Shown: one piece after another, positions 1-6,015 of the stretch
How positions within the stretch are numbered: position 1 is the first letter of the stretch
How the letters are laid out: each line of letters starts with the position of its first letter
DNA from: Deltaproteobacteria bacterium
Lineage (GTDB): Bacteria > Desulfobacterota > DSM-4660 > Desulfatiglandales > Desulfatiglandaceae
NCBI GenBank assembly: GCA_013349725.1
Contig: DUZB01000033.1
Location: 5,806 to 12,801 of the forward strand
DNA length: 6,996 bases
Reading direction: 5' to 3'
Made by a program: the position numbers and the translations under genes
Notes under the pieces: generated by a model
Told to the model about the DNA's origin: nothing
Databases searched by the model: none
The model's input: only the letters and a program-made list of their open reading frames with translations

Positions 1-222
1 CTTATTTTTAGGAGGTCTGCCAAATATCTTTTCCCACTGGTCCTGTTTTATCTCCTTTTGAAAGTACTCATCCACCGGAAAATGCTGGAACCAGCAATCG
101 AGGGTCTTGAAGCAGGGCAACCCGTTATTTTCAATTCTACAATAGGAAAAAGGTATCTGGTGGCCCAGTCTGGGACATCGAATCTGATAATCTTCGCCCG
201 GAGGATTCCTGTCTCTGTTCAT
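1..222 (-). CDS. Small four-cysteine conserved protein, 3' part cut by window edge
   Basis: An open frame runs from an ATG at 222-220 to the left edge without a stop, giving 74 residues; the C-terminus is missing. A TGA lies in frame just upstream, so this is the first possible ATG. The ribosome site is weak (a GAAGAAAAGAA stretch). The protein has cysteines at 16, 28, 37 and 43, within CPRLGHQIPFSYCR and GLPCFKTLDCWF, followed by a charged stretch ending QWEKIFGRPPK. Four cysteines in about 30 residues suggest a metal site (zinc or iron-sulfur), but that is inference. From memory, similar short proteins beginning CPRLGH-PFSYC are common hypothetical proteins in Desulfobacterota; I know of no assigned function. 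It lies downstream of trpB2 but behind a terminator, so it is probably transcribed separately. The biased amino-acid pattern makes a chance frame unlikely. Confidence 0.72.
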   Translation of the reverse strand, partial: MNRDRNPPGEDYQIRCPRLGHQIPFSYCRIENNGLPCFKTLDCWFQHFPVDEYFQKEIKQDQWEKIFGRPPKNK

Positions 223-272
223 TTCTTTTCTTCATTCAAAGGTTTGTAAGTCACTTTTCATAAAAAGCACCC

Positions 273-306
273 GCAGGAGATTCTCCGCATTTGCAGAATC
301 TCCTGC
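273..306 (-). terminator. Rho-independent terminator after trpB2
   Basis: A perfect 12-bp inverted repeat (GCAGGAGATTCT at 273-284 pairing with 295-306) encloses a 10-nt loop. It lies 29 nt past the trpB2 stop. On the minus strand the stem is followed by GGGTGC and then five T's (262-266), so the T-run is offset by 6 nt from the stem base. The position and stem strength fit an intrinsic terminator for trpB2; the offset makes it slightly atypical. Confidence 0.75.
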
Positions 307-335
307 AGGAAAGGATTCAACCAGTGGTTAAATTA

Positions 336-1721
336 TCAGACAGTCCCGATCCGGTACTGTCTCGGTTTCGGAAGGGGTTCTATCTCGGACAGCGCCCTTT
401 TGATCTCTTCCGCAGGCAGGGGATAGTCAGCGAGATTTCCATCAAAATAGGCCTGGTATGCACCCATATCCACCAGTCCGTGTCCACTCCAGTTAAACAG
501 AATGACCTTTTCCTTGCCCTCTTCCTTTGCCTTGATGGCTTCGCGAATCGCCATGGCAATGGCATGGTTGCATTCGGGAGCGCTGATGAACCCTTCGGTC
601 CTGGCAAAGATAACCCCGGCCTTGAAGGTCTCCATCTGATGAATGGATTCCGCCCGTATCAGCTTATCGAGAAGAAGCTGGCTTATGATGGGGGCCATCC
701 CATGATATCGCAGGCCTCCCGCGTGGATCGGCGCCGGGACAAACCCGTGACCGAGGGTATGCATGGGCAGGAGAGGCGTCATCTGGACTGTATCACCAAA
801 GTCATAGGCAAAAGGTCCTTTTGTCATGGTGGGACACGAACTTGGTTCAACGCCGATGATATCGATTTCTTTCCCGTGGATCTTGTCCCTTACAAAAGGC
901 GTACAGTTTCCTGCAAAATTACTGCCTCCCCCGGCACATCCGATCACCACATCCGGGTAGTCCCCGGCAATGGCCAACTGTTTCTGCGTCTCCAGTCCAT
1001 TCACCGTCTGATGCAGCATCACATGGTTCAATACGCTCCCCAGGGAGTATTTTGCGTTTTCATCCATGACGGCCTGTTCTACCGCTTCGCTTATGGCAAT
1101 CCCCAGGCTCCCCGGCGAATCAGGGTTTTCTGCGAGAATTTTACGTCCTGCCGCGGTTTCATTGCTCGGGCTGGCCACACAGTTGGCGCCCCAGGTCTGC
1201 ATCATGAGGCGGCGATAAGGTTTCTGGTTGAAGCTGATCTTCACCATGAATACCTTCAACTCCAATCCGAAAAAGGCACATGCCATGGAAAGAGCGCTTC
1301 CCCATTGTCCGGCGCCGGTCTCCGTGCAGATCTTTTTTGTTCCGGAGATCTTGTTGTAATAGGCCTGGGGGATGGCAGTATTGGGTTTATGGCTTCCGGC
1401 GGGGCTTACCCCTTCATTCTTGTAGTATATCTTGGCCGGTGTTTGAAGATATTTTTCCAGTTCATAGGCCCTGTATAGAGGCGTAGGACGCCATATGAGA
1501 TATTTTTCAAGAACCGGTTCGGGGATATCTATCCATCTCTCCTGGCTTACCTCCTGTTCTATAAGAGGCATGGGAAAGATGGGCGCCAGGTCCTCGGGCC
1601 CCACGGGTTGACCTGTTCCCGGGTGAAGCGGCGGCTCCATCGGCGTGGGCATATCCGCCATGATGTTGTACCATTGACGCGGCATTTCCGACTCGGACAA
1701 TACAATCTTTTTGGTTTTCAT
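336..1721 (-). CDS. trpB2: Tryptophan synthase beta chain, type 2 (TrpB2), stand-alone
   Basis: A PLP enzyme of 461 residues that condenses indole (or an indole source) with L-serine to make L-tryptophan in the cytosol. The Schiff-base lysine is K112 in GSHKPNTA. The catalytic glutamate is E124 in ETGAGQWG; the W where TrpB1 has H is typical of TrpB2. The glycine-rich phosphate loop is [11 protein letters not shown] at 251-261. The longer N-terminus ([15 protein letters not shown], 31-45) and the total length also match TrpB2 rather than the roughly 400-residue TrpB1. The ATG at 1721 follows a good ribosome site (AAGGAGCGAC). No trpA or other trp gene is next to it, which is usual for TrpB2 and suggests indole salvage, or partnership with a TrpA encoded elsewhere. 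It has its own promoter (1859-1887) and terminator (273-306), so it appears monocistronic. The family call is secure; the physiological role is inferred. Confidence 0.96.
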   Translation of the reverse strand: MKTKKIVLSESEMPRQWYNIMADMPTPMEPPLHPGTGQPVGPEDLAPIFPMPLIEQEVSQERWIDIPEPVLEKYLIWRPTPLYRAYELEKYLQTPAKIYYKNEGVSPAGSHKPNTAIPQAYYNKISGTKKICTETGAGQWGSALSMACAFFGLELKVFMVKISFNQKPYRRLMMQTWGANCVASPSNETAAGRKILAENPDSPGSLGIAISEAVEQAVMDENAKYSLGSVLNHVMLHQTVNGLETQKQLAIAGDYPDVVIGCAGGGSNFAGNCTPFVRDKIHGKEIDIIGVEPSSCPTMTKGPFAYDFGDTVQMTPLLPMHTLGHGFVPAPIHAGGLRYHGMAPIISQLLLDKLIRAESIHQMETFKAGVIFARTEGFISAPECNHAIAMAIREAIKAKEEGKEKVILFNWSGHGLVDMGAYQAYFDGNLADYPLPAEEIKRALSEIEPLPKPRQYRIGTV

Positions 1722-1758
1722 GGTCGCTCCTTCTTTCCAATCAGGTTATGGTTTCTAT

Positions 1759-1779
1759 CCGTTGTGCGTTGCACAGCGG
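1759..1779 (-). other. Hairpin in trpB2 leader
   Basis: In the predicted trpB2 leader, CCG-C-TGTGC / GCACA-A-CGG form an 8-bp stem with one C-A mismatch and a 3-nt AAC loop. It lies 37 nt before the start codon. No run of T follows, so it does not look like an attenuator. No leader peptide with tryptophan codons and no T-box sequence could be seen. Its role is unknown. Confidence 0.35.
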
Positions 1780-1839
1780 CCTGGGACCGGAACGGATTTT
1801 CCTTTCTTTACCAGCCTGGGATACTGTGAAAGAAAATAC

Positions 1840-1867
1840 AGGAAATTCCTAAATAGGAAGTATAGGA
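1840..1867. promoter_or_regulatory. Palindrome cluster over trpB2 start point, candidate operator
   Basis: Two perfect palindromes overlap here: AGGAAATTCCT (1840-1850) and TTCCTAAATAGGAA (1846-1859), sharing one TTCCT half-site. A further AGGA follows at 1864-1867. The second palindrome abuts the -10 hexamer and is centred on the predicted transcription start (about 1852). That is where a repressor would block transcription. I do not recognise it as a TrpR operator, and no regulator gene is in the window. The operator role is inference from position and symmetry. Confidence 0.4.
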
Positions 1868-1887
1868 GATTTTCATTCCCCGGTCAA
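1859..1887 (-). promoter_or_regulatory. Sigma70-type promoter of trpB2
   Basis: On the minus strand, TTGACC (1887-1882) is separated by exactly 17 bp from TATACT (1864-1859). Each hexamer differs from consensus at one position. The predicted start is near 1852, giving a leader of about 130 nt before the trpB2 ATG. Confidence 0.65.
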
Positions 1888-1967
1888 CAGGGAATCATTA
1901 CAGAAAACACTTATCGGAGGTCATTCGGAAAATTCGGACCTTGTGCGGTTAGATTCAAACACATTCA

Positions 1968-1990
1968 ATGTGAGAGTTCATCTCTCACAT
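1968..1990. other. Perfect 9-bp inverted repeat downstream of gspF
   Basis: ATGTGAGAG (1968-1976) pairs perfectly with CTCTCACAT (1982-1990) around a 5-nt loop. It lies 65 nt past the gspF stop and about 80 bp upstream of the trpB2 -35 box. Neither strand has a clear T-run after it, so it is a weak intrinsic terminator candidate; it could instead be a 3'-end stabilising hairpin or a protein-binding dyad. In the rest of the 334-bp intergenic stretch 1722-2055 I see only the trpB2 promoter, its palindromes and its leader, and no supported gene. Confidence 0.45.
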
Positions 1991-2055
1991 GTACCTTACG
2001 TACCGTTGTCATGAATTCAAGATAAACTTGTTTGGACAAGGGCTATTTGTGTGCA

Positions 2056-3282
2056 TTAACGAATCATCTGATTCATTTCAAAAATGGGGAGCAAAATGGA
2101 TATGACGACGAAGCCGACCACAAGTCCCATGACAAGGATCATGACCGGTTCCAGCATGGAGGTCATGGCAAGGGTCTGAGATTCAACCTCTCTTTCATAA
2201 ATGTCCGCAACCCTGTTAAGCATGTTCTCCAGTTCACCGCTCTGTTCCCCGACAGAGATCATTTGAACCGCCACAGGGGGAAACCACCGACTTCGACCAA
2301 GGGATGCAGCGAGAGTTTTCCCGGTGCGTATCTCTTCGATGGCATCATCAATCACTTTGCCGATCAGAATGTTATTTACTATATTGCGTACGATCTGCAG
2401 AGCGGAAAGAAGCGGAACCCCGTTTTGAAGGAGCGTGCCCAATGTCCTCGAAAACCTTGCCACAGCCATTTTAGTGGTAAGTGTCCCTATGATGGGTGAA
2501 CTGAGTTTTATCCTGTCCCACATGGCACGACCTTTTGGTTTTGTAATAACTTTTTTCATGAGGAAAGTCCCGCATGCCAGACAGATCAGGAGTAACCACC
2601 AGAATGACTTCAGGAAATTACTGGCGCTTATAAGAAGAAGCGTCGGCAAGGGAAGGACCTGCTGCATTTCGCTGAAAATTTTTGTAATATTGGGAACGAT
2701 GAATGCAATAAGGAAGAAAAGCACCAGAAATCCGATGACAGACATGAGTACCGGATAGGCCAGTGCCGCTTTCAAACGTCCTTTCAGGGCGACCTGGCGT
2801 TCACTGAACTCCGCCAGTCGATCCAGCACAAGATCAAGGGAACCTGAGGCCTCTCCGGCCCGGACCATGTTGATATAGATTTGAGAGAAAACCTTTGGAT
2901 GCTGGGAGAGAGAAGAAGCCAGACTGTTTCCCTGATTGACCGATTCCTTGACCTGGACCAGGATCTTTTTCAGCACAGGGTTGGCGACCTGCCGGATCAA
3001 CGCGTCCAGGGATTCAACCAGCGTAACCCCGGCCCCGATCAAGATGGAAATCTGCCTTGTGGAGGCGGACAATTCCGCAGGCTTAACCCTTCTAAACAAA
3101 AAAGATTGGGAGAAGGAGCTGGAAACCTGTTCCTTTGAAACAGACAGGGATTCTTTCATTTCAACAGGAAAGATTCCTGACGACCGCAATTTCTGTCGTG
3201 CGGTTACAGGGCTGTCCGCATCAATGATGCCATTCTTTTTTCTGCCCGCCCTGTCAAGGGCACTGTATTCATAGACCGGCAT
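2056..3282 (-). CDS. gspF: Type II secretion inner-membrane platform protein GspF
   Basis: A polytopic inner-membrane protein of 408 residues, the normal GspF/PilC length. In this family it is the platform that links the GspE ATPase to pseudopilus assembly. The N-terminus MPVYEYSALDRAGR and the DADSPVTARQKLR segment are classic for GspF. Two repeated T2SSF domains follow, about 72-195 and 274-397. Each has the family pattern: FSRTLGTLLQNGVPLLSAL opens the second, and GEASGSLD and GEQSGELE sit in domains 1 and 2. Membrane segments lie near 172-193, 218-242 and 378-400. The tail ISILLPIFEMNQMI favours GspF over PilC. No gspE, gspD or gspG is adjacent, so this copy is an orphan in the visible context. 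The start is fixed by the conserved N-terminus although no Shine-Dalgarno sequence precedes it. Whether it serves a full secretion system or a type IV pilus encoded elsewhere cannot be told here. Confidence 0.93.
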   Translation of the reverse strand: MPVYEYSALDRAGRKKNGIIDADSPVTARQKLRSSGIFPVEMKESLSVSKEQVSSSFSQSFLFRRVKPAELSASTRQISILIGAGVTLVESLDALIRQVANPVLKKILVQVKESVNQGNSLASSLSQHPKVFSQIYINMVRAGEASGSLDLVLDRLAEFSERQVALKGRLKAALAYPVLMSVIGFLVLFFLIAFIVPNITKIFSEMQQVLPLPTLLLISASNFLKSFWWLLLICLACGTFLMKKVITKPKGRAMWDRIKLSSPIIGTLTTKMAVARFSRTLGTLLQNGVPLLSALQIVRNIVNNILIGKVIDDAIEEIRTGKTLAASLGRSRWFPPVAVQMISVGEQSGELENMLNRVADIYEREVESQTLAMTSMLEPVMILVMGLVVGFVVISILLPIFEMNQMIR

Positions 3283-3290
3283 AATAAACC

Positions 3291-3311
3291 ATTGCGGATT
3301 TCGGATTGCGG
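3291..3311. repeat. Three tandem 7-bp units upstream of gspF
   Basis: Three consecutive heptamers, ATTGCGG, ATTTCGG and ATTGCGG, end 9 bp before the gspF start. From memory, runs of this GCGGATT/TCGGATT type recur between genes in many Deltaproteobacterial genomes as short dispersed repeats. The run covers much of the region where a ribosome binding site would be expected. Confidence 0.5.
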
Positions 3312-3374
3312 CTCGTAAGGCCTACGCCCCGGAGGGATTTCGAAATATTTGCGCTGTTGTAAAACTTCTTCAGG

Positions 3375-3403
3375 AATTTACCTGTAAAGGGTTTTTATTT
3401 CAA
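3375..3403 (-). promoter_or_regulatory. Possible gspF promoter
   Basis: On the minus strand TTGAAA (3403-3398) is followed after 17 bp by TAAATT (3380-3375), a 4/6 match to the -10 consensus. It is the best candidate in the gap between the upstream terminator (3478-3513) and gspF. The match is weak and other pairs are possible. Confidence 0.3.
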
Positions 3404-3477
3404 GGATGTTTTTGTTGAAGGGGTACAAAGGCTGTTTGAGGAAGGAACTTCAGGGGGTTTTCGTCTTCTACGGAGTC

Positions 3478-3513
3478 AAAAACAGTCCTGCTCTCAGGAT
3501 GGAGCAGGACTGC
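3478..3513 (-). terminator. Rho-independent terminator of the redox operon
   Basis: A perfect 10-bp stem (CAGTCCTGCT at 3483-3492 with AGCAGGACTG at 3503-3512) encloses a 10-nt loop. Read on the minus strand it is followed directly by five T's (3482-3478). It lies 55 nt after the stop of the 52-residue gene. This is a textbook intrinsic terminator, and it separates the oxidoreductase operon from gspF. Confidence 0.85.
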
Positions 3514-3567
3514 AAAATTATGTATAATCAGTGAAATTAGAATAAATACAGGGCCATGGGACGGCAG

Positions 3568-3726
3568 TTAGAGATGCCTTTCCCTCATGAAACCCCAGAT
3601 CTGCAGCAGGGTCTTGATGCCGACAACGGTCAAACCGGTTCCCACAATACCGAGAGCCAGATAGAGCAAACCGAAAAAAACAATATATTCAACATTCCAT
3701 TGCCATTCAAAAGAAAATGGTGTCAT
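3568..3726 (-). CDS. 52-residue single-helix membrane protein, last gene of the redox operon
   Basis: A short frame with an ATG at 3726-3724 and a TAA at 3570-3568. It starts 27 nt after the NrfD-like stop, with GAAGGAG about 7 nt before the ATG. An overlapping ATG at 3731 is in another frame and stops after two codons. The product begins MTPFSFEWQWNVEY, followed by one hydrophobic helix at about residues 14-37 (IVFFGLLYLALGIVGTGLTVVG). It ends in the basic tail RERH, so the N-out/C-in orientation is likely. There is no signal cleavage motif and no cofactor motif. Its position before the operon terminator and its strong ribosome site suggest a small structural or assembly subunit of the complex, held next to the NrfD-like protein. 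I do not recognise a named family, and its function is inferred only from context. Confidence 0.75.
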   Translation of the reverse strand: MTPFSFEWQWNVEYIVFFGLLYLALGIVGTGLTVVGIKTLLQIWGFMRERHL

Positions 3727-3753
3727 CGCATTTCTCCTTCCCCTTTTTCAAAA

Positions 3754-4992
3754 TTATTCCGGAAGAGGGTTGAGCTCCACCTCTTTGGGAAATACCGGCA
3801 GATATCTGTATGCGGCCGAAAATACCAAGAACCCATATCCGACCACTGCCAGACCGATTCCCCATTCCTGCCATGTGGGCAGATAACCCCAGAATTTGTC
3901 AAAAGGCATTACCGGTACCGCCAGTGTCACAATAATAAACAGGAAGCGGTTCAGCACAATGCCGGTACAGTTCAGCAGGCTGGCAAAAATAAGCCACCCC
4001 GTACTTTTTCTTGCAGCAGGCGTCATGAGAATGATAGCCGGCAGGATGCCGCAGACGATCATTTCCATGATAATCATCCAAACGCCATAAGGTCCTTCCC
4101 GGAAGAAACTCATGAAGGTCAGTCCGGCCCTGGGAATAACCCCGTATATCCAGCCCAGGTAGTCAACGATTTTCAGGACCATGTACAGGGAAAGCAACCA
4201 ACCGGATATCTTGGCCAGGAGCTGGATCGCATTATCAGGAACGAGCTTCTTTCTCGTAATAAATTCGGTGAGTTTGGTGCATAGTATGGTGAAACACGGA
4301 CCACAGGCTATGGCGGACAAAACAAACAGAAAGAAGGTCCAGGGCCAGATATAAAACCCTTCCCTTGCTGCAAAAGGCCTGGCATACATAACGCCGAACA
4401 TGCCGCCCAGCGACCCCTGGTGAAAAAAGGAGAGGAATGTTCCCGTTGCCGCAAACACGGCCATAATTTCATGTAAGTTATGTCCCAGCAGCCTGAATCC
4501 CTTGATCTCTTCAAGCTTCCGGTTTTCCAGAATGATAGGAATAAATTCGATGGCCAGCACCATGAGATAGCAGGTGATACAGAAAGACACCTCAACGAGC
4601 ATGGAGTGAATATTGGCGTGCCAGAAAATAAACCAGCCTCTCACAGGCTGGCCAATGTCGATTCCCAGCATGGCCATTGCTCCGGAATAGCAAATGAAAC
4701 CGATAATCACCGCGGTATTGATAATGTTTTTGAGCTCTTTTTTCCCGATGATATAGGTCAGAAATCCGGTGAAGAACGCGCCGGCGCCGAGGGCAATCAC
4801 GGCAAGGTCAAATACAATCCAAAGGGCAAAAGCAAATACATTGCTCATATTTGTCTGATTCAGCCCTTTCCAGAGGCACAGAACAGCAGAAAGGCCACCC
4901 CATGCCAGCAACAACAGCCAGGGCAGGGTCCAAAGCAAAAACACCCCTGGGGAACATCTTTTCACACCGTGCGGCAACAATGGCGAATCCAT
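3754..4992 (-). CDS. NrfD/PsrC-type quinone-interacting membrane subunit (QrcD-like)
   Basis: An integral membrane protein of 412 residues with about ten predicted helices: roughly 16-40, 52-82, 90-112, 126-153, 162-182, 213-238, 262-286, 301-324, 331-359 and 374-396. That count and length fit the QrcD/ActC branch of the NrfD family. In this family the subunit holds the quinone site and passes electrons to or from the iron-sulfur subunit. Segments with a family look include HANIHSMLVEVSF (H125, H129) and FHQGSLGGMFGVMYARPF (H181). There are no CxxCH haem sites. The ATG at 4992 is preceded by a strong AGGAGG. It sits 183 bp after the iron-sulfur gene, an unusually long gap that holds an inverted-repeat element, and 27 nt before the 52-residue gene. 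The NrfD family call is firm; the Qrc assignment is likely but could be another Mo/FeS/NrfD complex. Confidence 0.92.
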   Translation of the reverse strand: MDSPLLPHGVKRCSPGVFLLWTLPWLLLLAWGGLSAVLCLWKGLNQTNMSNVFAFALWIVFDLAVIALGAGAFFTGFLTYIIGKKELKNIINTAVIIGFICYSGAMAMLGIDIGQPVRGWFIFWHANIHSMLVEVSFCITCYLMVLAIEFIPIILENRKLEEIKGFRLLGHNLHEIMAVFAATGTFLSFFHQGSLGGMFGVMYARPFAAREGFYIWPWTFFLFVLSAIACGPCFTILCTKLTEFITRKKLVPDNAIQLLAKISGWLLSLYMVLKIVDYLGWIYGVIPRAGLTFMSFFREGPYGVWMIIMEMIVCGILPAIILMTPAARKSTGWLIFASLLNCTGIVLNRFLFIIVTLAVPVMPFDKFWGYLPTWQEWGIGLAVVGYGFLVFSAAYRYLPVFPKEVELNPLPE

Positions 4993-5071
4993 TAATTTTC
5001 CTCCTGAGAGTTGAAAGCCGGCTCAGTATCTGAACTACCCGAAAACTTCTTTTACATGCTTATTGTCTTGG

Positions 5072-5148
5072 GGACGCAGATTTTCGCAGATAAATACAGA
5101 ACCTTATTACAAACAAAAATCAGAGACAATCTGCGTTCATCAGCGTCC
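5072..5148. repeat. Imperfect inverted-repeat element inside the redox operon
   Basis: Terminal arms at 5072-5091 and 5129-5148 match as inverted repeats at 16 of 20 positions, starting GGACGC and ending GCGTCC, with a 37-nt AT-rich centre. The left arm contains CGCAGAT twice, 10 bp apart (5075-5081 and 5085-5091), and the right arm carries its complement ATCTGCG at 5129-5135. From memory, intergenic sequences of the type GGACGC-GATGAACGCAGAT are scattered in many anaerobe and metagenome genomes, so this is probably one copy of a dispersed, non-coding palindromic element. No target-site duplication is evident. In RNA the arms would fold into a long imperfect hairpin between the iron-sulfur and NrfD-like cistrons. 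Confidence 0.65.
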
Positions 5149-5175
5149 AAATTCTTCAATACGAAGGGGAACTCA

Positions 5176-6003
5176 TCAGAACGTATCCCTTCCAGGTTTT
5201 GTGGACCACTCTTCTTCCATCCAGGTCTTGTTGACAACCGGCGTATATTCTCCGGGCAGGAAGTTGTCGCCCAGTCTGCGCACCCAGTCTCTACTGGAAT
5301 GATAGTAGACCTTGGGGCCGGTTCCAAGTCGTTCCAAAAGCCTGAATGTGAAAGGGTGCTTGGTGAGCTGGGTCACTTTATGTTCCGGATTATTCAGATC
5401 ACCGAAGGTGATCGCCTGGGCCGGACATGCTTCGGTGCATGCGGTAATGTAGTCTCCCTCTTCCAGCTCTTTTCGATCTTCAGCGTACGCCTGATTCTTT
5501 GCCCGCATCAAACGGTGATGGCAGAAAGTGCATTTTTCAACCACCCCCCGCATGCGTACCGACACCTCGGGAGAAAGGGATCGATCCATGCCTTTATCCT
5601 GCGGAAACCAATCCCACCAGCTGAAGTATCTGGCGGCGTAAGGGCAGGCTGCCTGACAGTATCTGCAACCGATGCACCTGGTGTAAATCTGGCTGACAAT
5701 CCCCGTGTTAAAATCAAGTTTGGTGGCAGTGGCAACGCATACGGAAACGCAGGGCGGATGATGATCGCAGTGCATGCATGGTCTTGGAAAATAACTGACT
5801 TCCGCATGTGGAAATTTTTTGCCATTGCTTATTTTATAAAGACGCATCCATGTAGTGGTACGCTCTTTGTCTGACTGGTCCGGTCTAACAGCAACGTTAT
5901 TTTCGGCCGCACAGGCTACCATGCATGTGCCGCAACCCGTACATTTGTCAAGATCGATGACCATTCCATATTTGTTTTTTCCTTGGTCATGTTCTTTTTT
6001 CAT
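5176..6003 (-). CDS. Four-cluster iron-sulfur electron-transfer subunit (QrcC/PsrB-like)
   Basis: A ferredoxin-type subunit of 275 residues that would carry electrons between the molybdopterin-family subunit and the NrfD-like membrane protein. Sixteen cysteines form four motifs: C21-x2-C24-x2-C27-x3-C31; C76-x2-C79-x5-C85-x3-C89; C110-x2-C113-x2-C116-x3-C120; and C158-x2-C161 with C189-x3-C193. All four could hold [4Fe-4S]. The residue after C89 is V rather than the usual P, a small oddity. The tail (LLERLGTGPKVYYHSSRDWVRRLGDN, 222-247, written here by position and sense) resembles QrcC and ActB-type proteins as I remember them. There is no Tat or Sec signal of its own, so if periplasmic it would depend on its catalytic partner for export. 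The ATG at 6003 follows GAGGTAACTC, with 12 nt between it and the upstream stop, which indicates translational linkage to the catalytic subunit. Confidence 0.93.
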   Translation of the reverse strand: MKKEHDQGKNKYGMVIDLDKCTGCGTCMVACAAENNVAVRPDQSDKERTTTWMRLYKISNGKKFPHAEVSYFPRPCMHCDHHPPCVSVCVATATKLDFNTGIVSQIYTRCIGCRYCQAACPYAARYFSWWDWFPQDKGMDRSLSPEVSVRMRGVVEKCTFCHHRLMRAKNQAYAEDRKELEEGDYITACTEACPAQAITFGDLNNPEHKVTQLTKHPFTFRLLERLGTGPKVYYHSSRDWVRRLGDNFLPGEYTPVVNKTWMEEEWSTKPGRDTF

Positions 6004-6015
6004 GAGTTACCTCGC

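Noticed and set aside
58..249. Plus-strand frame of 63 codons starting with TTG
   Set aside because: The minus strand here carries a better candidate with a patterned set of cysteines, an ATG start and an open frame to the edge.
291..1478. Long plus-strand open frame (395 codons) opposite trpB2
   Set aside because: It is the antisense of a clear trpB2 gene, has no family resemblance, no ribosome site, and begins inside the terminator hairpin region. It is a shadow frame.
1722..1852. Tryptophan attenuator or T-box in the trpB2 leader
   Set aside because: There is no leader peptide with tryptophan codons, no T-box core sequence and no terminator-type hairpin with a T-run before the start codon.
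1976..2012. A 15-codon minus-strand frame starting ATG ACA ACG in the gspF-trpB2 gap
   Set aside because: It has no ribosome site and no resemblance to a known peptide, and its length is what chance gives.
2027..2040. Small hairpin CTTGT-N4-ACAAG after gspF as its terminator
   Set aside because: The stem is only 5 bp and the following TTTATCTT is not a continuous T-run, so it is too weak to call.
3556..4284. Plus-strand open frame of 242 codons opposite the 52-residue gene and the NrfD-like gene
   Set aside because: It is rich in Q, H, N and R as expected from reading a hydrophobic gene backwards, with no domain or ribosome site.
5518..5532. CTFCH in the iron-sulfur protein (residues 158-162) as a c-type haem site
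   Set aside because: It is half of the fourth cluster motif paired with C189 and C193, and the protein has the standard four-cluster ferredoxin layout, so a haem site is not supported.
5011..5874. Plus-strand open frame of 287 codons opposite the iron-sulfur gene
   Set aside because: It overlaps a well-supported ferredoxin-type gene on the other strand and spans the inverted-repeat element; its sequence has no recognisable domain.
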